Shown here: piece by piece, positions 59,059 through 64,000 of the stretch
How the letters are laid out: every line of letters begins with the position of its first letter
How positions within the stretch are numbered: the first letter of the stretch is position 1
Assembly: GCA_002421995.1 (NCBI GenBank)
Contig: DISP01000156.1
Coordinates: 1 to 64,000 of the forward strand
Length of the DNA: 64,000 bases
Source: Bacteroidales bacterium UBA6207
GTDB lineage: Bacteria > Bacteroidota > Bacteroidia > Bacteroidales > F082
Direction of reading: 5' to 3'
Notes under the pieces: generated by a model
Told to the model about the DNA's origin: nothing
The model's database searches: none
The model's input: the letters and a program-made list of their open reading frames with translations, nothing else
Made by a program: the position numbers and the translations under genes

Positions 59059-59637
59059 GTGAAGGACTGTAAAAATTATCAGGCAGTGGTGATCGGCACT
59101 TCAGCAGGCGGATTGAAAGCCTTGAAAGTGATCCTTGAAAATCTACCCGACAGTTTTTATCTTCCAATCATTATCGTTCAGCACCTTAATCCACAGTCGG
59201 ATGGGTTTTTGGCACAATACCTTAACCAGCATTCAGGTCTCAATGTAAAAGAAGCCGAATCGGGCGAGCCAATCATACAGAAACACGTTTATATTGCACC
59301 TGCAAACTATCATCTTTTGGTTGAAAAAAACAGAACATTAAGTCTAACTGTCTCAGAAAAAGTGAACTATGCCAGGCCATCAATCGACTTGCTTTTTGAA
59401 AGTGCAGCCGAGGTATTCCTCCACTGTTTGATTGGAATTTTGCTCACAGGTGCAAATGACGACGGCAGCCGCGGAATAGCGAAAATAAATCACTTTGGTG
59501 GATTAACAATTGCCCAAAATCCGGAAAGTGCCGAGGTTAATATGATGCCTGTTTCTGCAATCAAAACCGGGAAAGTGGATATCGTGCTTCATCTAGAAGA
59601 AATACCGGCCATGCTTGCATCTCTCTGCAAAAGCTAA
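59059..59637 (+). CDS. CheB-type methylesterase without receiver domain
   Basis: 192 residues corresponding to the catalytic half of CheB only. Catalytic Ser in GTSAGGLKAL, His in IIIVQHLNPQSDGF, and Asp in LLTGANDDGSRG. The usual N-terminal receiver is missing; the adjacent kinases supply six receivers, so control by phosphorylation may come from partners. Translation starts at a GTG (59059); no ATG occurs before the conserved strand. The last 4 bases overlap the stop of the convergent gene. Confidence 0.9.
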   Translation: MKDCKNYQAVVIGTSAGGLKALKVILENLPDSFYLPIIIVQHLNPQSDGFLAQYLNQHSGLNVKEAESGEPIIQKHVYIAPANYHLLVEKNRTLSLTVSEKVNYARPSIDLLFESAAEVFLHCLIGILLTGANDDGSRGIAKINHFGGLTIAQNPESAEVNMMPVSAIKTGKVDIVLHLEEIPAMLASLCKS

Positions 59638-60662
59638 TGCTTTGGCAGGCAAAGGTCAATCAGCACCGGAAGGTGATCGCTGTAGCCGCCAATATATGTA
59701 GGCCCTGAGTAGGTTCTTAACAGTTTCTTACCAAGATAACGTTCATCTTCAGTCAGAAGAAAATCAGGCGCAAAAATTCTTGCACTGCCTGCACAGTATG
59801 CTGTGGCCGTATCTTGATTCAGGAGCGAGCCGGAGATAATAAACTGATCAAAAATCTGCCAATCATGGCCATGTTTGAGTGTTCCCTCAAAGCCCAGAAA
59901 AGCTGAAGGAAAAAACATTTGTATCAAGGAACTGTCCGAAAGTGCAATCTCAGGAGCATGCGCTTTGAGCATCTTGATCAGGCTTTCATCAGCCGGGGTA
60001 TCGTTAAAATCACCCATCATGATAGCTTTGGCACCTTTATGCGCCATGGCAAGCGAGTCAAAATGCAGACGCAATGTTTTGGCAGCAAGAAAACGCTTTT
60101 CAACCGATTCAAGCTGTCCGCCGTAGCGCGAGGGCCAGTGGTTAACATAAAAATAAAGCGTATCGCCCAATTTGGTTTCAAAGGCAGCAAACAGAATATC
60201 ACGTGTCAGAAAACCGGCATCAGAAGGATCGCGCACAGCGATAGGGCTGCTGCTGAGCAGCGTAAGCAAATCAGCGCGGTAAAGCATGCCCACATCAATC
60301 CCGCGACGATCAGGTGATTCATAGTGGACAATTTTGTAGTGCATTGCTTTGAGCGGAGTTGATAAAACCAGGTCCCTGAGAACCTTCTCATTCTCAAGCT
60401 CACATAATCCAAGAAGAGCCGGGGCATTGCCTTTTCCTGCAGCGATGATCGTTTTAAACAGGTTGTTTTTCTTCAACAGATACCTCTTCAAGTTCCAGTG
60501 TTGCTCACCATCCGGCGTAAAAGCGTTGTAACTTCGGCTCGAATCAACTTCTGTATCAAAGAAATTCTCGGCATTGTAGAACATTATTCGAAGAGGCTGC
60601 TGTGCTTTTGCAGCAAATGATAAGCTGAGGGCCAGACAAACTGACAAGTAAAGATTCTTCAT
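59634..60662 (-). CDS. Exported endonuclease/exonuclease/phosphatase-fold protein
   Basis: 342 residues with a signal peptide (1-20, SFAAKAQ). EEP-fold residues: RIMFYNAENFFDTEVD (Asn), LGLCELENEKVLRDLV (metal Glu), YFYVNHWPSRYGG (His), MMGDFNDTPADE (Asp-x-Asn), and YSDHLPVLIDLCLP (final SDH). All active-site motifs of Mg-dependent phosphodiesterases are intact. The group includes DNase-I-like nucleases and lipid phosphatases; the substrate is unknown. The periplasm or exterior is the likely location. Confidence 0.87.
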   Translation of the reverse strand: MKNLYLSVCLALSLSFAAKAQQPLRIMFYNAENFFDTEVDSSRSYNAFTPDGEQHWNLKRYLLKKNNLFKTIIAAGKGNAPALLGLCELENEKVLRDLVLSTPLKAMHYKIVHYESPDRRGIDVGMLYRADLLTLLSSSPIAVRDPSDAGFLTRDILFAAFETKLGDTLYFYVNHWPSRYGGQLESVEKRFLAAKTLRLHFDSLAMAHKGAKAIMMGDFNDTPADESLIKMLKAHAPEIALSDSSLIQMFFPSAFLGFEGTLKHGHDWQIFDQFIISGSLLNQDTATAYCAGSARIFAPDFLLTEDERYLGKKLLRTYSGPTYIGGYSDHLPVLIDLCLPKH

Positions 60663-60900
60663 TGAAATTCAAAAATAATGAATTTACCGGATAACGTTCG
60701 CAATAATACTTATTTGTTTTAACTTTGGCCGATATAAGATAACTTTTGTTTGAAAACAAAAATTCTTTTATTGGGATTTTTCCATTTTTTAGACACAAGG
60801 ATTTTTTTTTATTATTATGTAACTGATTATTAATTATCTAAAAAAAAACAATTATTTTTTTTATCAAAAACCTATGCGTTTTTAACATTTTCAAACACTA
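60663..60900. other. AT-rich intergenic region before the ECF sigma gene
   Basis: 238 bases with long A and T runs between divergent genes. No TAnnTTTG element, inverted repeat or small open frame stands out. The sigma gene may be driven by a non-consensus promoter, possibly recognised by the sigma factor itself, but I see no direct evidence. Confidence 0.5.
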
Positions 60901-61524
60901 ATGTATAGAGAGATGCAAACATATGGTGACGATCAAATCATAGAAGGCATTAGAAAGGCTGATCCAATTGTTCTTGAGTTTATTTACAATAATTATTTTA
61001 ATGCCATCAGGGCAATTGTAAAGAAGCAATCAAGAAATAATGATGACGCCTGGGATGTTTTTCAAGACACTATCAATTATTTGATTGACATCATTCAGAA
61101 AGAAGATAAAGACTTTTCATTGAATGAGGCATCTTTCAGCACGTTCTTTATTGGAATTGGAAAACGAATCTGGATTGACAGGCTGAGAAAAAGTGGAAGG
61201 TATGTTCTGATGAAGAATGTACCTGATACAGATTTTTCAGAACCAGCGCTAACAGAGGTGCTGGATTCGCAGGATGTTGAAACAAATGCCTTGCTGAGAA
61301 TTTACCGAAAGCACCTCGACAACCTGCATCCCGACTGCAAATACCTGATCACAATGCTTATGAATGAGAAAGACGGGGCATTTATGGCCAAAAAACTGCA
61401 GTTAAAATCAACCCAGGTTCTTTATAACAAAAAACGTAGTTGTATTAAGAAACTAATTCGTTTTGTAATTAATGATCCTGAATACATAAATATAAAACAG
61501 CATGGAAAATCTCGAGAAAATTGA
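60901..61524 (+). CDS. ECF-type RNA polymerase sigma factor
   Basis: 207 residues. Region 2 is visible as DPIVLEFIYNNYFNAIRAIVKKQ and WDVFQDTINYLIDIIQK, followed by FSTFFIGIGKRIWIDRLRK (region 2.4). Region 4 is shorter and less typical (DNLHPDCKYLITMLMNEKDGAFMAKKLQLKSTQVLYNKKRSCIKKL), with the helix-turn-helix LKSTQVLYNKKRS. Its end overlaps the start of a membrane TPR protein by 23 bases, suggesting an anti-sigma or signal partner. Confidence 0.85.
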   Translation: MYREMQTYGDDQIIEGIRKADPIVLEFIYNNYFNAIRAIVKKQSRNNDDAWDVFQDTINYLIDIIQKEDKDFSLNEASFSTFFIGIGKRIWIDRLRKSGRYVLMKNVPDTDFSEPALTEVLDSQDVETNALLRIYRKHLDNLHPDCKYLITMLMNEKDGAFMAKKLQLKSTQVLYNKKRSCIKKLIRFVINDPEYINIKQHGKSREN

Positions 61525-62227
61525 GAAATACCTTAAAGGTGAATTAGATGATGATGATTTGTGGGAATTTAAAAAATCTCTGCACAACGACCCGCAGCTT
61601 GCACTTGAAGTTGAGGCAATGCGCGATATGGACGTTTTGCAGTCACAATCATTAAAAATAGATGTAATGGACAAACTGCAGGCTATACACGCCAGGAAAA
61701 ATCGGGCACAAAGATTTCTCGGACTGCCGGTTCGCAATGCAGTTGCTGCTGCACTTCTCATACTTGCCACGATTGGTGGCGGTTTGCTGCTTACCCAGCA
61801 AGGCCGGCACAACCAACAGCTTTTTGAGCAGTATTATTCACTTGAAAGCGGCGCCTTCGGACTCAGATCAGGAAACACAACGCTGGAAAAGAGTCTGGAG
61901 CAAGGCCTTCAATTCTACGAACTCGGCGATTATAAGTCGGCAATAAGCCTTTTTGATTTGTCTCCGGACAACCTCATGGCCAGACTTTACAAAGGCATCT
62001 CTTACATGGAGTTGGGTCAGTTTGACAAAGCGTCCAATGAATTTTCAGTGATCTTGTCCGACAACGACAACCTGTTTTTAGATCAGGCCCGCTGGTATCT
62101 GGCACTTTCATACCTGAAAACCGGAAATATTGCAGATGCTAAATCACATCTGGCAGTGATTGCTTCAGACAGGAGCGTTTATAAAACCAGGGCTCAAAAA
62201 TTAATCAATGAATTGGAAAACAAATAG
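61502..62227 (+). CDS. Single-pass membrane protein with TPR repeats, probable anti-sigma partner
   Basis: 241 residues. The N-terminal part (about 1-75; LEKIEKYLKGELDDDDLWEFKKSLHNDPQLALEVEAMR) has the pattern seen in Bacteroidota anti-sigma-like proteins. One transmembrane helix (about 78-98; AVAAALLILATIGGGLLL) is followed by an extracytoplasmic TPR region (about 115-241; GLQFYELGDYKSAISLF, GISYMELGQFDKASNEFS, ALSYLKTGNIADAKSHL). Overlap with the sigma gene indicates tight co-expression. An intrinsic terminator follows. The anti-sigma role is inferred. Confidence 0.75.
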   Translation: MENLEKIEKYLKGELDDDDLWEFKKSLHNDPQLALEVEAMRDMDVLQSQSLKIDVMDKLQAIHARKNRAQRFLGLPVRNAVAAALLILATIGGGLLLTQQGRHNQQLFEQYYSLESGAFGLRSGNTTLEKSLEQGLQFYELGDYKSAISLFDLSPDNLMARLYKGISYMELGQFDKASNEFSVILSDNDNLFLDQARWYLALSYLKTGNIADAKSHLAVIASDRSVYKTRAQKLINELENK

Positions 62228-62303
62228 ATAAGGGGAGTAAATATTTCCTGCTCTTTCTGATTTCCAATAATTTCATAGATTGCAGTATTTTCCCCACTCA
62301 GGG

Positions 62304-62336
62304 TGCAGTATCCGAAATCGGGTACTGCATTTTTTT
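62304..62336 (+). terminator. Intrinsic terminator of the sigma/TPR operon
   Basis: TGCAGTA-T-CCG / AAAT loop / CGG-G-TACTGCA stem of 11 pairs with one wobble, then a run of seven T. Confidence 0.85.
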
Positions 62337-62385
62337 GTCCCCACCTCCATCAACCCAGAGTCATCAAATCACTACATTTGGGTAT

Positions 62386-62397
62386 AGTTTATAAACT
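62386..62397. promoter_or_regulatory. 12-bp palindrome in the feo promoter region
   Basis: AGTTTATAAACT is a perfect palindrome lying just upstream of the -7 element TATTTTTG at 62408-62415, at the distance of a -33 element. A metal-responsive repressor site is possible, but it does not match a classical Fur box closely. Confidence 0.45.
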
Positions 62398-62407
62398 TTC
62401 ATCATAG

Positions 62408-62415
62408 TATTTTTG
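62408..62415 (+). promoter_or_regulatory. -7 promoter element of feoAB
   Basis: TATTTTTG fits TAnnTTTG, 64 bases before the start. A second candidate, TACATTTG, lies at 62373-62380; which is used cannot be told. Confidence 0.5.
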
Positions 62416-62479
62416 TTGGTTGCCACAATCAATTTATTTTGATCCGGCAAATGAAAATTTAAATATCCAACATTTAACG

Positions 62480-64000
62480 ATGACTTATCTCTCCGAGTTA
62501 AAAGAAGGCGAAAAAGGGACAATCCTCAAGGTGAAAGGCCGTGGAGCTTTTCGCAAAAGAATAATCGAGATGGGGTTTGTGCCGGGAAAACAGGTCATCG
62601 TTGTAAAACACGCCCCATTACGCGATCCTATTGAATACAATGTGATGGGTTATGAAGTATCGCTGCGCCGTGCAGAGGCATCACTGATCGAAGTTTATAT
62701 GGGAGATGAAATTTCGAACCAGAGCAATGTTCATTTTCATGGAGTACAGGCATTGGAGCAGGCATTGCAGCTTAGACCGATTTCTGATAAAAAAGTGATC
62801 TCGGTGGCGCTCGTCGGAAATCCCAATTCAGGGAAAACCACCCTTTTCAATGTTGCATCCAACTCACGCGAAAGAGTTGCAAACTACAGCGGGGTAACGG
62901 TTGAGGCTAAATCAGCATTGTTTCATTATTCCAACTATACGTTCAGGCTCACCGATTTGCCCGGAACATACAGCATCAGCAGCTACACGCCTGAAGAATT
63001 ATTTGTCAGAAACTTCATCTTCAACGAACTGCCCGATATAGTCCTGAACGTGGTTGACGGATCGAATCTTGAACGAAATCTTTACCTCACCACCCAGCTG
63101 ATTGATATGGACATCAAAGTCGTTATGGCATTGAATATGTTTGATGAGCTGGAAGCAAAAGGCGCCAAATTTGACTACACCGAACTTGGAAAACTTATCG
63201 GCATCCCTGTTGTTCCAACGGTTGGCTCAAAAAACAAGGGAATAGATGCGCTCTTCGACAGGATTATTGCTGTTTATGAAGACCGTGATCCGGATATCAG
63301 GCACGTTCATATCAATTATGGTCCGGAGATCGAGAAGTCTATCGTAAAAATTCAAAACCTGGTCAAAACAGCTTGTAACGAAGGCATTATCAATGTGATT
63401 TCGCCAAGATATCTTGCCATAAAACTTCTCGAGGGCGACAAGGAAGAAAGCGCGAGGATTGATCAGTGCCACAACAACAAATCCATTCAAAAAGTCGTGC
63501 GCGGCGAGATGGTTCAAATCGAAAAGATTTTCAGAGACGACACCGAAACGGTGATAACCGACGCAAAGTATGGTTTCATCGAAGGAGCGTTGAAAGAAAC
63601 CTATCAGGAAGCTGTGAAGGAAAAGAAAACGAAGAGCAGACGCATTGATCGAATTCTTACAAATCAATACCTGAGTTATCCAATCTTTCTGCTGGTTATT
63701 TGGGGAATGTTTCAGGCCACTTTCATACTTGGCGATTATCCAATGCAGTGGATAGAAAGCCTTGTTGGCTGGATAGGAGTTCAAACCAGCACCATCTTAC
63801 CTTCAGGGATACTTCACGACATGGTTGTGGATGGTATCATTGGCGGTGTTGGCGGTGTGATTGTTTTTTTGCCAAACATTCTTATCCTCTTCTTTTTTCT
63901 AAGTCTGCTCGAAACAACGGGTTATATGGCACGGGTTGCTTTTATTGTTGATAAACTCATGCACAGGGTTGGACTTCACGGGCGCTCATTTATACCGCTT
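62480..64000 (+). CDS. feoB: FeoA-FeoB fusion ferrous iron transporter, 3' truncated by the window
   Basis: 507 codons, open to the last base. Residues about 1-75 are a FeoA-like SH3 domain (LSELKEGEKGTILKVKGRG, RIIEMGFVPGKQVIVVK, YEVSLRRAEASLIEV). The FeoB G domain begins near residue 110: VALVGNPNSGKTTLFN (G1), LTDLPGTYSISSYTPEE (G3), ALNMFDELEAKG (G4), then the helical GDI domain, and membrane helices from about residue 395 (YLSYPIFLLVIWGMFQATF). FeoB imports Fe(II) under low oxygen. Fusion with FeoA is known in Bacteroidota. The remaining membrane part lies beyond the window. Confidence 0.95.
   Translation, partial: MTYLSELKEGEKGTILKVKGRGAFRKRIIEMGFVPGKQVIVVKHAPLRDPIEYNVMGYEVSLRRAEASLIEVYMGDEISNQSNVHFHGVQALEQALQLRPISDKKVISVALVGNPNSGKTTLFNVASNSRERVANYSGVTVEAKSALFHYSNYTFRLTDLPGTYSISSYTPEELFVRNFIFNELPDIVLNVVDGSNLERNLYLTTQLIDMDIKVVMALNMFDELEAKGAKFDYTELGKLIGIPVVPTVGSKNKGIDALFDRIIAVYEDRDPDIRHVHINYGPEIEKSIVKIQNLVKTACNEGIINVISPRYLAIKLLEGDKEESARIDQCHNNKSIQKVVRGEMVQIEKIFRDDTETVITDAKYGFIEGALKETYQEAVKEKKTKSRRIDRILTNQYLSYPIFLLVIWGMFQATFILGDYPMQWIESLVGWIGVQTSTILPSGILHDMVVDGIIGGVGGVIVFLPNILILFFFLSLLETTGYMARVAFIVDKLMHRVGLHGRSFIPL

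Noticed and set aside
1..64000. tRNA, rRNA, insertion sequence, integrase or phage genes
   Set aside because: I looked for cloverleaf-like T-loop sequences, transposase motifs and terminal inverted repeats and saw none.

Overview
The window comes from a member of the phylum Bacteroidota, most likely class Bacteroidia. Three things point there: recurrent promoter elements of the TAnnTTTG type in front of genes, family content typical of the phylum (DUF3078, DUF4293, DUF6089 and DUF349 proteins, a type IX secretion sorting domain, a fused E1 alpha/beta dehydrogenase, Rho with a long Q/R/D-rich insert), and the envelope-biogenesis order rsgA / CBS / Omp85 / nadK / DUF6089 / uppS / bamA / ompH / ompH. 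Genes are tightly packed. No gap exceeds 300 bases, and I see no rRNA, tRNA, CRISPR array, insertion sequence or phage. The window opens inside a GH53 galactanase and closes inside a FeoA-FeoB iron transporter.

Layout. 1-13.7 kb: GH53 galactanase (partial), rplS, rlmB, a TonB-domain protein, DUF3078, a YfcE-type phosphoesterase, DUF4293, rho, mpl, cysH, a fused 2-oxoacid dehydrogenase E1, an LpxR-like lipoprotein and DUF493. 13.9-17.1 kb: an uncharacterised protein, acylphosphatase, a ureohydrolase, an MBL hydrolase and a small unknown gene. 17.1-23.7 kb: a Crp/Fnr regulator divergent from a six-gene periplasmic respiratory operon. 23.7-31.5 kb: a TonB domain without export signal, an aspartyl protease with PDZ, and a minus-strand series ffh, folD, T9SS cargo, queE, OmpA/TPR protein. 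31.7-41.2 kb: the envelope-biogenesis operon. 41.4-46.3 kb: a PrsW-like membrane protein, a DUF349 protein, a Cys/Met-metabolism PLP enzyme and a ferritin-like protein. 46.4-51.6 kb: a translationally coupled operon of an amino-sugar kinase fused to a RapZ C-domain, a 43-residue zinc ribbon, a MurU-like nucleotidyltransferase and an AddB-like nuclease. 51.7-59.6 kb: two hybrid histidine kinases, CheR and CheB. 59.6-64 kb: an exported nuclease/phosphatase-fold protein, an ECF sigma factor with a membrane TPR partner, and feoAB.

The most interesting part is 17.8-23.7 kb. An octaheme c-type cytochrome of the tetrathionate-reductase (OTR) family and a di-heme cytochrome b are followed by a lipoprotein rhodanese ending in a flexible Gly/Ser tail with a terminal Cys, a lipoprotein with two Cys-bearing rhodanese domains, a porin, and a third exported sulfurtransferase. 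A perfect FNR-type palindrome (TTGAT-N4-ATCAA) lies between this operon and its divergent Crp/Fnr gene. I read this as a candidate anaerobically controlled sulfur-compound respiration system that couples quinol oxidation to reduction of a sulfur oxyanion, with sulfane-sulfur relay proteins in the periplasm. The substrate is not known from sequence.

Several starts given here are shorter than the longest open frame because a promoter, a signal peptide or family alignment places the start downstream; the reasons are in each entry.
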